64,000 nt of DNA from Chrysomallon squamiferum (taxonomy: Eukaryota > Mollusca > Gastropoda > Neomphalida > Peltospiridae). The first letter of the stretch is position 1. Each line of letters starts with the position of its first letter. The stretch is taken from NCBI GenBank assembly GCA_012295275.1, contig CM022679.1:19718342-19782341 (forward strand), written 5' to 3'. The notes beneath the pieces were generated by a model. It was not told where the DNA came from. It worked only from the letters and a program-made list of their open reading frames with translations, and did no database searches. Shown in pieces: positions 27,101-45,900 of the stretch. The translations under genes and the position numbers were made by a program.

Positions 27101-28988
27101 TAGCCAACCAACACTTGGAAAAGAACTTTCCCAATGGAATTCCAGTTTCTTTGGCGAATTTCTTAAATGGTCACGTATTCAATATTGTTTATTTTTGTCT
27201 TTCGCTGTAAAAAAAGCCATGCGAAGACCTTTAGAGAACTTCAATCATATATCCCCAATAATATTACTGGTCATCAGAGAAATACAGTTTTGAATTATAT
27301 TATATCACAAATTCAGAAACTTGTTGACAACACTCTGAACAAGTTCAAGAAACTCAGTGACACTGTGGAATTCAATATGTTTGATTCCATTTGAATGTAT
27401 TATCCAGCCAGTGGAAGTCCCTCAGGCTGATGAAGAAAATGCCATTGTTCTTCCCAGTACCAAGCCTGTTGCTGCGTCCCCACTGAAAACCAGGCAGATA
27501 AGAAAGTGCCATAACTGTGAGAGATATCATGAAGGTTTGCAATTTGCCAAACAGAAAGTGAGAAACAGGATCTCTTAAAACGTCAGAATTAAAATATGCT
27601 GTATTACTAATTATTTATATTGCATTTTAAATAGCTTGAATTGAGAGAACTCGTTACCATCTATCTTCAGTCCAAATTTCACTAATAAAATTTGATTATT
27701 AAGAAAGTTACATGCATTTTAGTGAAAAACAATAGGATTTTGGTCACGCCATTGTAATGCAAATGCATTAAATAATAGGACAATTAATTAGTGTTAATTG
27801 AAAACGTTAAAATGCTGTAACTTCCTTAATACTCAACAGAATCACATGATGTTTGTTGTCTTTTATAGGGTTTTTAGAGTTCTTTTCAGCAATGTTATTT
27901 ATGTTGAAGTTGGTAGTGTTTGAATTTTTTGTCCACATAAATTATTGTTTGTTAGGTTGCTGGTACCTTAATTAATAACTTCTTTTTAATTTTTACAAAT
28001 ATAATCGATAGCAGAGATTGGCATTGGTCTTCACTGAAAATTTCATCAAGAAAGCTTGCTTATTAACAAAGATAGAGGGGAAAATGTTAAAATATTACTA
28101 TTTTTGGTCACAAACCTCTAATGACTTATATAGCGTTTAATCGGAAGAAAAAAATTGCTTTTCAGGGTTTAAAATTGTTGCTACTTTCTTAATTTTTTAC
28201 ATATTCACTTGATCTTGGTATCATTTTAAAGTGGTTTACAAGCTCTACCCAACTGTCTTATTTATTTTCAGATTAGTGGGGTTTGAAAAATTTGTCCACA
28301 TACCTAAAGGATGTAAACAGATAACTTGATACCTATAAACTTTTAAGCTGACAAAATTCGACACTTTTGTTTTCCCTTTCTTTATCTGTCTCTTTTTGTT
28401 TGTGTGGGTTTTTTTAAGTGCATCTTTAATAACAGACCATCAGTTTGATCCTAAAATTCTGCAAGAAAGTGATATTCGGCAAACTTATAATCATTCAAAA
28501 TTTATAAATATTTTATAAATTCAGGTGATTAAAATGATTAAGATGTGATATTTATTTTTCATACTGATCATGCAATAAATTTGAGTATGCACAGGCGTCA
28601 TTTCTTTCTAACAGACCGAAATCTGGGATTGTTTGACTCAATCAAGAATCATCAAATATTTATTCTTTTGTTTTTTTCTTTTTTTAAATAATGAACGTGC
28701 AGATCATATACAATGCTGATAACTATTTAAAAATATACAAAATTTTGAACAAATGATATGAATCTTTATGATCCTTAAAAATGTAATAAAGAGCCATATG
28801 CCAAAATATAGATATCGTGTTATCTTTATTTATAAGTTAATAAAAACAAACATACTTTCATCGGATATATCTTCAACAAAATCTTCTGGATCGCTAAAAT
28901 CCGGTTCTTCTTCATCGTCGCTGATTATATCATTTTCATCATTAGAATCTGTTCTCTTTCCCTCCATTACATCTCGTCCGGCCGCCAT
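15116..28988 (-). CDS. EIF3B: Eukaryotic translation initiation factor 3 subunit B
   Basis: Scaffold subunit of the eIF3 complex that promotes 40S pre-initiation complex assembly in the cytoplasm. Coding exons in transcript order: 28988-28856, 25132-24940, 24622-24503, 24081-24024, 23817-23692, 23366-23209, 23091-22960, 22817-22751, 22598-22552, 22320-22080, 21950-21878, 21180-21058, 17366-17288, 17018-16880, 16535-16410, 16107-16030, 15614-15506, 15213-15116. They sum to 2100 nt, 699 aa plus stop, all phases consistent, close to insect eIF3b and shorter than human. An acidic N-terminus has [11 protein letters not shown], matching the family SDPEDFVDD motif. An RRM lies at about residues 62-143 ([18 protein letters not shown]). 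The beta-propeller follows ([46 protein letters not shown]). The C-terminus is helical, with [20 protein letters not shown] and an acidic end. Start chosen at 28988 because ATGGCGGCC precedes the conserved acidic segment. Identity is near certain. Confidence 0.97.
17515..17597 (-). ncRNA. Candidate intronic box C/D snoRNA copy 1 (18S guide)
   Basis: On the eIF3B strand: terminal stem GAAGTTC/GAACTTC, C box GTGATGA (plus 583-589 of 17xxx), D box CTGA (plus 17522-17525). Directly upstream of D lies CACTCTAATTTTTT, complementary to 14 nt of the conserved 18S rRNA stretch AAAAAATTAGAGTG, the region targeted by U36/snR47-type guides. Internal TTTTGA and ATGATAT are plausible degenerate D' and C' boxes. 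In this copy two bases separate the guide from the D box, shifting the predicted target A by one relative to copies 3-5. Confidence 0.75.
18064..18146 (-). ncRNA. Candidate box C/D snoRNA copy 2, guide altered
   Basis: Same architecture on the minus strand: C box ATGATGA, D box CTGA at plus 18071-18074, terminal stem AGAAGTTC/GAACTTTT with a wobble pair. The guide reads GACACTAATTTTTTTTT, lacking the two bases (CT) present in the other copies, so complementarity to 18S is interrupted. It could be a decaying copy. Downstream flank resembles that of copy 5, indicating a segmental duplication within the intron. Confidence 0.55.
18709..19762. mobile_element. ~1.05-kb element with long terminal inverted repeats, non-autonomous
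   Basis: Left end TGGGTCATTCCATGTCAAAT and right end ATTTGACGTGGAATGACCCA are inverted copies. The similarity continues inward for roughly 200 bp with indels: both arms share GACCGTCTCAGATTTTATGA, the TGGGATCCCA palindrome and the GGAGATATGGCCC block in opposite orientation. The middle holds an ACT/ACC-rich triplet tract (about 19160-19340) and no transposase frame. No clear target-site duplication is visible. It sits in the eIF3B intron between snoRNA copies 2 and 3. Confidence 0.75.
20051..20136 (-). ncRNA. Candidate box C/D snoRNA copy 3 (18S guide)
   Basis: Minus strand: stem CAGGAGTTC/GAACTTCTG (nine pairs including one G-U), C box GTGATGA, D box CTGA at plus 20060-20063, guide CACTCTAATTTTTTT abutting D. 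The stem bases differ from copy 1 but still pair, which is compensatory change. Confidence 0.75.
20658..20737 (-). ncRNA. Candidate box C/D snoRNA copy 4 (18S guide)
   Basis: Minus strand: C box ATGATGA, D box CTGA at plus 20665-20668, guide CACTCTAATTTTTTT abutting D. The terminal stem is GATGTTC/GAACTTC with one mismatch. The central region differs most from the other copies, while boxes and guide are kept. Confidence 0.7.
21458..21541 (-). ncRNA. Candidate box C/D snoRNA copy 5 (18S guide)
   Basis: Minus strand: C box ATGATGA, D box CTGA at plus 21466-21469, guide CACTCTAATTTTTTT abutting D. Stem GAAGTTC/GGACTTC keeps pairing through a G-U. It lies about 280 nt upstream (plus coordinate larger) of the exon 21058-21180 acceptor-donor region, in the intron between 21878 and 21180. 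Confidence 0.7.
25133..26445 (-). other. eIF3B intron 1, proximal part
   Basis: AT-rich intron sequence between coding exon 2 and the candidate alternative first exon. No coding or repeat structure beyond short A/T tracts was seen. Confidence 0.6.
26446..26506 (-). CDS. Candidate alternative first exon of eIF3B
   Basis: Minus-strand ATGGCGGACGCAG start followed by a 20-residue frame (begins MADAVPAV, ends IVAFK) and a GTATAG donor. Its phase (one base left over) is the same as that of the conserved first exon at 28856-28988, so splicing to 25132 would keep the eIF3B frame (total 675 aa) but remove the acidic SDPED segment. It lies inside intron 1, next to a stretch of unusually mixed composition. 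It may instead be the start of an unrelated transcript or chance. Confidence 0.35.
26507..26783. promoter_or_regulatory. Possible promoter region between opposed start codons
   Basis: A 280-bp stretch of more balanced composition within AT-rich surroundings. It is flanked by a minus-strand ATGGCGGAC (26506) and a plus-strand start at about 26784. No defined element such as a TATA box can be assigned. The call rests only on composition and the two flanking starts. Confidence 0.25.
26784..27578 (+). pseudogene. Decayed coding-like segment, family unrecognised
   Basis: Coding-like peptides appear in successive plus-strand frames and are broken by stops and frame changes: a 26-codon frame from an ATG at 26784 (starts [13 protein letters not shown]), then pieces around 27000-27200 ([16 protein letters not shown]), 27200-27394 ([20 protein letters not shown]) and 27400-27578 ([15 protein letters not shown], a possible CxxC). 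Composition is richer in G+C than the flanks. This looks like a pseudogene or transposon remnant inside eIF3B intron 1; I cannot name a family. Confidence 0.35.
27579..28855 (-). other. eIF3B intron 1, distal part, nothing seen
   Basis: Plain AT-rich sequence between the decayed segment and the conserved first exon. No open frame, repeat array or RNA structure is supported. Confidence 0.6.
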
Positions 28989-31202
28989 CTTGAACACCAC
29001 ATGGAGAACATGTGTTATAATAGACTGAAATATTTGTAGCGAACAACTAATCAAAGAACTGTTACAAATTCTGAAACTTTTATCGTTTAACATAACCTAT
29101 AATAGGATGGCGGAGAATACTTTTGGGGGGAAAATTCTAATTATTATTTCAAAATTCAAATAATAAAAATAAAATAAGTCATAGTTAAAATTATATTTAT
29201 TAATTTTATTTCACTCTTGTTTTTTTATTTTTCTCACCATACTGACAGGTATTTTTAATTCATAATAATTATGTTTTGCTCAAAATGCGTTCAGAATTCA
29301 CTTGATAAAAATAAATAAATAAATAAATAAATAATTACATTTTTAGAAATGTTTTATTGTTATTATTTATTTTTATTATTATTTTTTTTATTATTATTAT
29401 TTTTTTAACTGATATTGTTTAACACGAGTAAATGGCAAACAGTATATATTTCTACACTTATCTGTGCCTGGTTTTTTGGGAGGGCGAGGATGTTTTTTTT
29501 GTTTTTTTTAGGGTTTTTTGTGTGTTTGTTTGTTTTTATTTATTTATTTATTTATTGTCAGCTACTACAGGATATTCCTGTTCTTATGTTTCAAGCTTCC
29601 CTACCGAGGTTTGACAACTCACATTGCCGAATCAACATATTGAAGTGAATTCTCGCTTCTTCTTTTTTCAGTTCTGATAAGGTTGCCATCATTACTAATG
29701 GTTGAAGAGCTTTCAAGATAAATATGTATTCAGCGAAATTTCAAACGATGATTATATTTATAACAGTAATAAGAGCTTACTACTCAGTTTAAAAAAAGAA
29801 TAAAATACAACTAATAAATTAAGATATTTCCAATTGTTTCATTCACCCCTCTTGTTTCACTGCACAAATTTACAGATATATTTTTTAATGTTTCTTAATC
29901 ATTAATTGATATGTGACAGTTTCAATGATAAATTGTCTGATTTAATTATTAATATACTAATTTATACAGAGATTAGGCGAAAACATTTTAGCTGATCTTC
30001 CAGATATAAAATATTTTAAATTAATAAGTTAACGGTGTAAAATTAATGATACTTGTAGTTCAAAATGCGAAATTTAAAAAGACATAACTGACAAATAAAT
30101 GAATGAATGGACATACAGAAAGGTAAGTCATAAACATTTTAACATATAAAAGGCGAATGAAGAAGGAACTAGAGAAAAGAAGGATAACCAACATTTTAAA
30201 AAATATATTCTTTTTCTTCATTTAGGTGAAAAAATAATAATAATAAAAATCAGTCCCTGGTATTTTGTTGTTGTTTGTTTGTTTTTTCATTACAAAACCA
30301 ACCATTAGACTGTTTTCATTACAATATGTTTTGGTTAATAAAACATTTGAAATAGGATTTAATTATATAAAATGTATTAATTTGTGTTCGTTAATCTTTA
30401 TATGTCTACCGTATTATTTTTGAATTATTCGTTACCCCTTTTTATTAACTAGTTAATATGGAATTAGCTAAAAGGGAAACCCGGCGAACCTTAACTAATA
30501 TTTGAATACGAAACGAAATATATAGTGCACTTCTGTATAAAAAAAAAATATAAAATAAAAAAATATCATTCCTCCTCTCATTTGTTTAAAAATAAAAATA
30601 AATGGTTTGTGAAAATAACTTTCATTGTATTTAGGATCCAAGTTAGAAGTAGCGGTAAGCAGGATGAGAGAGGAGTGGTGATCGAAAATGTTTAAGTACT
30701 GATTCTGCCCCTCAAAAAACAAATTCATCCACATTTCTATATAGAAATGACTCGTATTTTCTTGATCATCTGTTTTTAAATGTCTATGGTATTTTATAAC
30801 CAGTTGGGTTTCGATTAATTGTACATGCGTTGTGCTGTCTATGGTTTCAGTGGAAAGAAACATTTAAATTCTTGCTCTACACTATCATATAGCACAGTAA
30901 CAACAAGTAACACTACTAATACAAATGCACCTGGTTCTACTAGGCAGTTGCATATCCGTTGCTTTGTTGTTATAATTGTATTGCTTCTCCTATACAAATG
31001 ATATTGTGCTTTGTGTTAAGAAAACTATGAAAGTTGTTTTTTGGGTGTTTTTTTTTTTTTTTTTTTTTGTAAGCTAGTATATGAAATCCAAATCAGCAAT
31101 TTTGAATAATGGAGCTTATTTTTGTCGTTCCGATATTTTTGAAGATATGATTTTGATTCTTTCTTATTATTTTTGTCTTCTTTGTTTGTTTGTTGTTGTC
31201 GT

Positions 31203-31252
<50 letters not shown>

Positions 31253-31665
31253 TGTTGTTGTTGTTGTTGTTTATTTATTTATTCATTTTGAGTCTCCAAC
31301 GTTGTGCGCCTTTTACCGATTTTTTCGACAGGGCGGAGAAGGGGGCCTATATATGATACGTGCCACCTTACATATACCACAATATTTAAATACATTTTGT
31401 TTGATAAAATATTACAAACTGCCAAATACTAAATATATAAACTGTTATTTATATCAAATTGTTTTTATTTTGTGATATTAATTTTTTCACTAGCTGTGAA
31501 AATAAAGACAGTATATGTTATTATATGGGTTTTTGTTTTTATCGATCGTTGAACCTGACCGAAAGTGCGTTTACCTACCCAGCCTGCTTTGCTGTGTGTT
31601 TGTGTGTATGTGGGCTTTGTGTACTGTGATTCCCGCGGAATCGGTGTGGGTGTCACGATCCGCTT
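28989..31665. other. Divergent intergenic region between EIF3B and SUZ12
   Basis: About 2.7 kb between two opposed starts, so it must hold both promoters. AT-rich, with (AAAT)n near 29315, T-rich tracts, a 31046-31070 poly-T and a (TTA)n(GTT)n microsatellite at 31206-31280. The 122-codon minus-strand frame at 30495-30863 has no recognisable domain and is rejected as a gene. Confidence 0.6.
31206..31280. repeat. (TTA)n followed by (GTT)n microsatellite
   Basis: Perfect TTA/ATT triplet run changing to GTT near 31255, upstream of SUZ12. Confidence 0.9.
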
Positions 31666-38637
<6,972 letters not shown>

Positions 38638-39983
38638 ACTGGAGGAAGAAACAACAACAATCTGACCTTGACCAATGTGTGTGCCTGGAATCATCCATTC
38701 ATCAAGAGGAAAATAAATTATCCATTTACATTAGATGGAATAGTTTAATACCTTTGTGTATTGTGCAACCCATTTTGTGTAGTTATGAATGGAATGTGTC
38801 ATCAACCTTAATGTCATCATTAATACAGACATTTATGATTGGAATTATTTTTATAATCTAAGATTTTTATAAAAATGTGTTAGCTGTCACTGAATAAATA
38901 CAGAGGTTGCTCTTTAATTCCTTCTCCATCTTTTAAATAAATTGACTTTTTAATATTAACATTATGTAATTGTAAATTCCTGCAATAGATTCTAAAAACC
39001 CCCATTAAAATAGGGTTATGGGTTTCTTGTAAATTATATATTATAGCAGTTTTCATTTGTGCCATTCATATATATACATGCACAGAAACACTGCCAAATG
39101 CAATTACTTGATAAACTGCTAGTTGAATAAAACTTGAATTTACGTGATATTTATTCAGCTGTTTGAATTCCATTCTACTGGAATTCTTCAAATTCTTTGT
39201 ATTTGTACTGTACATTGAGCAGTTCAAGCAATTAAATTATTTGTTTTATTTATGGTTTATTTTTAATTAGCCAGCTGTGTTAAGAACTAGTGTTTAATTT
39301 AAAATATTTATCAACTGCAATTTTAAAAAAACCCAGTCTATGTAACCTTTTTTTATAGCATAAAATGCACATAATTTATTATCTTTTCTTTAAACTGGTA
39401 CAGAGAATGGAGGAAGTGTACAGTGAATAATTTCATAATGTATTAGTTAAAAAAAAGTCCACGTTTATTCTATGGATCTTATTAATCAAAAAATTAGTTT
39501 AATGCCCGAGTCAGACTTTAAATAATGGCACAGTGATATAATTTAGCATACTAAAACGTCCTTGAAAGCTGAAGGACAAGACTTCTGTAGATATATTTTT
39601 TAAAGTGTTTTGATTTGGTTGGAATTCTGTAATAATGAAAAAAACAATGCCAATTAATAATGTTAATAATTTAATGTTTGTGTTTAAATGATGTGAAATA
39701 AAATGGAAGTTACAACTGTGATAAAATTGTATTTTATACTCTGGTATCAGTTAACAAAAATTACACAAAAACAAAATTGAACAGGAATAATGGTATTGTT
39801 TATTATCAGTACAAAACTTTTGGATGCAATGGTATGTGGTATATTAGCAATTTGCTCAATTTACTACACTTTTTCTGGATTTTAAAAACCTGCAATGAAA
39901 AAACCAATCTCATTCAGAAAATAATACATCCATTTTTAAGTATTTATAAATTACATAAAAGATTCTATATATATGTATATATA
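38638..39983. other. SUZ12 3' UTR and convergent intergenic region
   Basis: Holds several AATAAA motifs on the plus strand (for example near 38893 and 39127) as candidate SUZ12 polyadenylation signals, and TTTATT motifs serving the minus-strand ERCC6 transcript. No protein-coding frame is convincing. Confidence 0.6.
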
Positions 39984-42900
39984 TCATCTGAATTCAAATT
40001 TTAATCTCCATGTCCCTATCCCATCTTTCTTTTCCAAATCACAAATCTGATACAGCATTGCTCTGAATTTTGCAGAGCCATTATTAGGAATTTTTGTCTT
40101 AAAATGCTCAAGCAGTTCCTGAGTTGTTGCTTGTCCATTTATGGCTGCCTCCAGAGCTACAAAATTTCTGATATCTGTCATTAGTTCCATGTCCTCAGAC
40201 TTCAAAAGATCTAGCGGGTCCCCCTCAGACTGCTGAGTTGTTGACAGAGTGTGCCGCTCCCGCATCTTGTGTAGCAGCTCATCTGAAGACATCACGTTTG
40301 AAGTAGTTGATGCTAATACTGCACTGCCAGAAATACTTCCATCAAATAATTTAGGTTCCTTTGTATTCCCTGACTGTAAAAGAAGACAGTTTATATATAA
40401 TCATAAAAAAAATGCTCATTCTCTTAAATAAATGCCTAACTCATATTAATGTCCAAGGAATTGTTAGGTAATATATTTCATTTTAAGGCATTTACAAATT
40501 TATTAACTAATTTTGGAAAAAATGGGAACTGCTGTAAGACAAATATTTTTATATTTAACATTTAAAGTTGTTTTACAAACCGATGTTTCTGTTTTCAGCT
40601 TCTCAGTTTGACCCAGCAATTGACTGTTTTTCTTTTTGCCAAACCGCAGCCTTAAAAAAAATATATAATTATATTTTTAGCATTAAAAAAACACTGCAAA
40701 ATTCATAGTATGTGATACTTTAACAAGTAATTCTAATGCATTTTTTAAGCCTCATCAAACTATAAAGACAAAAAGCATTAAAGAAATTCATGTTGTGTAA
40801 AAAAAAAAATTGTTTACCTAATATAAATGTGATCAAATTTTACATGGCAGTGAAAAAAGTAGTTTAAAAATATTAAGAAAAAAAAACCTGCCTGGTTGAT
40901 GGACCTCCATGCCTTCCAGTCCATGTAGGAATCCCTGACACTGCAGAAAAACACTGTGTTCTTGATCGTTTGAGAGCAATGGCTGCTTGTTTAGCCACTT
41001 TCTCAGCTTCTGCTTCAACCAAGGCATAATCTGGTTGACTTGACTCCATTATTTTATCATGTTTCAAAGCTCCCTGAATGCCTGTAAATTAGGAAATATT
41101 TTTCTGATATTAAATTCTTGAATGTTTCACTGTAAATATTTCATGATGCTGAAATGCTGTATAAAAAAACCTATACTAAAATCATAATTTGTAAAATAGG
41201 ATTAGTCTACAAAAAAGTACAACATTTGCAGATTTATTATAATTTAATGTGCAGTTTAATTTTTTAATTTTAAAAGAGATCATTTAAAAATGTAGAATTG
41301 TTACCTGTTCCTTTGAACAGAGCTCTCAAAACATAATCATCTTGCTGCACTGATTTCTTCTGTGGGTCTTCTTTGTTAGCCGGACATTTCATTGTTTTGT
41401 GCTTTGCCAAGTATGGAATTCGTTCGCCTTCAAATCCTACAGCAGAATTTTTAAAAATCTATAGTTCAACTAAAGAAAAACATTATTATCATCCATTATA
41501 TAAATTATGTACTAGAATCAATAATAAAATTTTAAATTGATTGTTAGAAATAAATGAATTAAAAAACAAAAAAAAATCCATTAATTACTACTTTATGTTA
41601 ATTCAACATCAACTTATTTATGATTCTGAAGTTCAAATAATATTTGAATAGTTAACTCAATAGAAAAAAGTAACACTGAAATTAAAAATGATCTTACTTG
41701 CATCTTTAACTTTTTTTTTTTTGTCCCCAAATGCTCTGTAATTTCCATCATTTTCAGAGATGCTTTCATTTTTAAAACTTTTACCATTCACTGTGTGGGA
41801 AGAATTGTGCGTATGGTCTTTCCCTGAGTGTGTATTGGTTGTGTTCCCTACAGTTGTGTTATTTACATGTTCTTTATTTGTTGACTCATTTGAACGTCTC
41901 AGTTTTCCTTCCCCTATTTGTTTACTCAGCTTTCTAGCTAAAGCCCTCATCCTTGCCAGTTCATCTTCATCCAAACTAGCTTCATATTCATCTTCAGTTT
42001 TCAAGTTTTTGATCCTTTTTATCTCATCAAATCGATTCTTTTTCTTCTTTGGCATTTTGATGTCGGCTCCCATCCCAGCAAAGATGGCACTGGTCTCAGT
42101 GCCCTCACCATCGCCTTTGTTGTTGAGTGTAAATAACTCAAAAATGTCATTAGACTTGAAAAATCTTCTCTGTTTGGGATCTTTCAGAACCCGATTTGTT
42201 AAAAACTGTTTAAATATTTGTCTGGAATAAGAAATAAAACAATAAATTTTGGATACTGTCAGTTTGTGATTATTAAATTTATAACTTATGAGAGAAGAAT
42301 CAAATACCTCTTTGCTTCTTGCCTACTAAAAACCAAATTTAAAACTAATTTGACAATTTGCAAGTATATTTGTTATTAAATAACTTTTCAAAACAAAATA
42401 TATTAGGTCTTTATTCTCTTACATCACCTAATCAAAATTGGTGCTATTGTTATGTTTCAGGGACTATATCTAAATATATATTATATTTGAAATACCTGTG
42501 ATAAATCTTCTCCTCGATAGTTCCTGATGTAAGCAGTCGATAGATTGTCACAGGTTTTGTCTGACCAATCCTCCAGGCTCTTTCTCGAGCCTGCATGTCT
42601 GTGCTGGGGTTCCAGTCAGGGTCAAAAATAATTATTCTGTTGGCTCCAGTGAGATTTACTCCCAGCCCACCTACTCTTGTGGTTAGCAAAAATACATCCA
42701 ATGAGGTGTCCTAAATAAAAGGTAATTTTAAAGATGTAAAATTTAGCAACAATATTCCAAAGGAAACTAAACGAATTATAAATCCAATCTGTACCACTAT
42801 TGATAATGATACAGTTCAATTACATAATATAAGTCTTTGAGAAAGAGATAACGAAAAAGGTGTGTATTTATTTATTCAGCGCTACAAGAACTGAAAAAAG

Positions 42901-45900
42901 ACAGATCACTGGATAAAGCATTTCTATCACAATAGATCATATTATCAATTATTTTCACTTCCCCTGGGTGACCTCCTGATGCATAAAAAAAGATTCCTTG
43001 CTACTGAAAAGAGGTAGCTCTGTTACAATATTAATTTAATGTTAATTCACCTGGTTAAATCTGCTAACCAGTGGTTGTCTGGAAGACACAGGAGTGGTGC
43101 CATCCATCTTGATGTAGTTATAGTTGTGTTTAATTAGAAATGACTCCAGAATTTCCAGCATCTGAAATGAGATACAAAACAAAATAAATAAATAAATATT
43201 TTACACCAAAAATAAAAAAGTAAAATCTGCTGATATGCTCACAAAACTATTTTTAGTACATTATTATTAACTAATTAAATTAAAAGAAGTAAACAGTAAT
43301 TATAATATAACAATAAGTTTTGTTTTATCAATATATGAGTATATTCATTAAACCTGATTCTACAATTGACTAACCATTCTGCTTTGTGTGAACAACAGAA
43401 TCCTGTGTCCTTGTTTTTTCCACAGACGTAATAGAGCTTCAACAACAATGAGTTTTCCAGATCGTCTCCAGTAGCCGTATTCTAAAGTTTCATCACCTTC
43501 TGTTGACTGACCCACAAATATGCGTGGGCCACCTGTTGATAAATCTGGATGATTGCATATTTTTCTGAGTGTTATTAATCCAGCAAAGACCTGGATGAAA
43601 TAATTTTAAATATGTTCATTAATATATTGGTAAATCTAGATGACTATACATTTTTCAGAGCATTATTAATCCTGCAAAGACCTGGATGAAATCATTTAAA
43701 ATATATCCATTAATATGTATCAAATGTTGCAGAAAAGTATTTTATTCTCTTATTTCATTTTTTTTAATCAAACAACTGATATACTTGAAATATAACAACT
43801 GCAGGCACTAAATGCAAAGTGATGTGTTTATATATTTTTACATGAGGTCAAATGTAGCTAAGACAAATATCTTAGTGTTTGTCTTAATTATTTAATTTCT
43901 AAATTACAAACAATGTCATACAGATAATGTTGAATATCTGTGTAAACAAAAGTTCCAATTACAATTTTGTCTTCATTATCATATTTCACTACCTTGTATT
44001 TGCCTGCAAGTATGTTCTGACATTCTCTGGAATCTAAGTAATCTTGATACACAGCTTGCTGTTCCTCAGTCAACCGACAAAACAGCACCTGACGTAGCAA
44101 AGAACAACTTTTACAGAGAGACATACTGATAAAACTGATTAATTCTTTCTGACCACACTATAATTCAAATCAGTACTGCTTGTGATAATGATGAATTAAT
44201 GTTTTTTTCATATTTGTAATTATTTATTATTATGGGAAGCAGTATGAAGAAAGAGATAAATAACCAAGGTTTGTTAAATTTTAAAATATCATTTAATATA
44301 AAGAAGAGAATAAAATAAGTGAATTGGAAATTAAATTTAATTATCTTATTACTATGACAATTAGATTAAAATAAAATAAATAACAAAATAAATATACAAA
44401 TTTTTGTTGTAAGTACCTGTTCACTTTTTGCAGGTAAATTTATATTAGATTGTACATCAGCTTTCATTCTTCTCAAAAGATATGGATTGATAGTATCTCT
44501 CAAAACACAAACACATTTGTAGGATGTTTCCACCTGTTAAATAAAATTATATTTCTCATTAAAACAACGAAAGTGTAAGCTATGTTGAATACATTGGTGC
44601 TATTTTTCTATAATTTACTGCTTTGGAAACAATAGTTAGTAAAAAATTTGTATCACAATTCTATAAAGAAAGGCATAAATAACATATGCTAAATAAATAT
44701 TTAAAATAAATATTTAAAATAAAAGTATTTATATTGTAAACATTTTACATTTTATTAAAGAAAGAATAGAAATCTATAATATTAACAGTAAATAAAAATA
44801 AATATGACCAAATATTAAAAAGAAACAACTTTATTTTTAATGAAACAAAATACCTGAATTTGAGTTGCATTTGCATAGCCACCTTGGACAATAGGAATAG
44901 AAAAATGTTCTAGGAAGTCTGGAAGCATTCCAAGTTTACCAGGAAACACAAAATCAAACAGTGACCACAGTTCCTTTAGGTTGTTTTGTATGGGTGAGCC
45001 AGACAAAATTATTCGATGTGGTGTACGGAACTGAAAATATATATAGAAACTGATTAATCTTCTTTATTAACTTATTTTAATCCAACATATTTCAAAGAAA
45101 AGAGAAAAGAAAGGAAAGAGACAGATTAAGACAATAAAGATTCCATCAATTTCAATAACTTCACTAAATATTAATTTTGATAAAGTGATATTTTACTGAA
45201 CTTAGAAATATATCTCTTTTATTTACTTTAATATTACTTCATGAACTATACACATATAGAATTATTTAAGGAACACATACATTATTCTGATTTAAACATT
45301 TTAACCTTACCTGTTTACATGCCAATGTAACTTGTGCATCAGGATTGCGTATTTTGTGTCCTTCATCCAACACAACATAATGCCAGTTGTAATGTAACAC
45401 AGTGTCCTGGTGTAGTACCAGAGTATTGTATGACGTGACAAGAATACCATGTGATTTTACTATAGTTCTAACCAGTTCCGACTGCAAACAAAAACACATA
45501 AACCATAGATAATGAATTCAATACCAAATATCATATTTAAATCAAAAACTCTAAATTAAAAATGTGTACATTTTTCTGAAAAAGTATAAAAACAAAATAA
45601 ACAATAATCAGTTTTTCTGGCTAATGGTTATGAAAGATGAGTCAGGTCAACCTGTACATTTCATTTGAAACTTATCATAGAAATATTACTCTTTTATTAG
45701 CTATTTTATAACTTTAATTGATGGATTACATAACAGTTTGAACAATGCAAAATCTATGAAAGTATGAAAATAATTAAACTGCATGTTGGTGTCTTAAGGA
45801 GCAGTCTACAATATTAGAAAGGATACCATCTGTTACCAGTGTTATTCATATTGATCACACACATGAGTACTTTCACACTCATTTTCCCTGGATTAACACA

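Noticed and set aside
30495-30863. 122-codon minus-strand frame upstream of SUZ12
   Set aside because: No domain, A/T-driven composition, no splice or start context, no match to a family I recognise.
31081-31475. Poly-Leu/Ile open frames
   Set aside because: Products of the TTA/GTT microsatellite.
41760-42230. 156-codon plus-strand frame
   Set aside because: Exact antisense shadow of the long ERCC6 exon 42221-41698.
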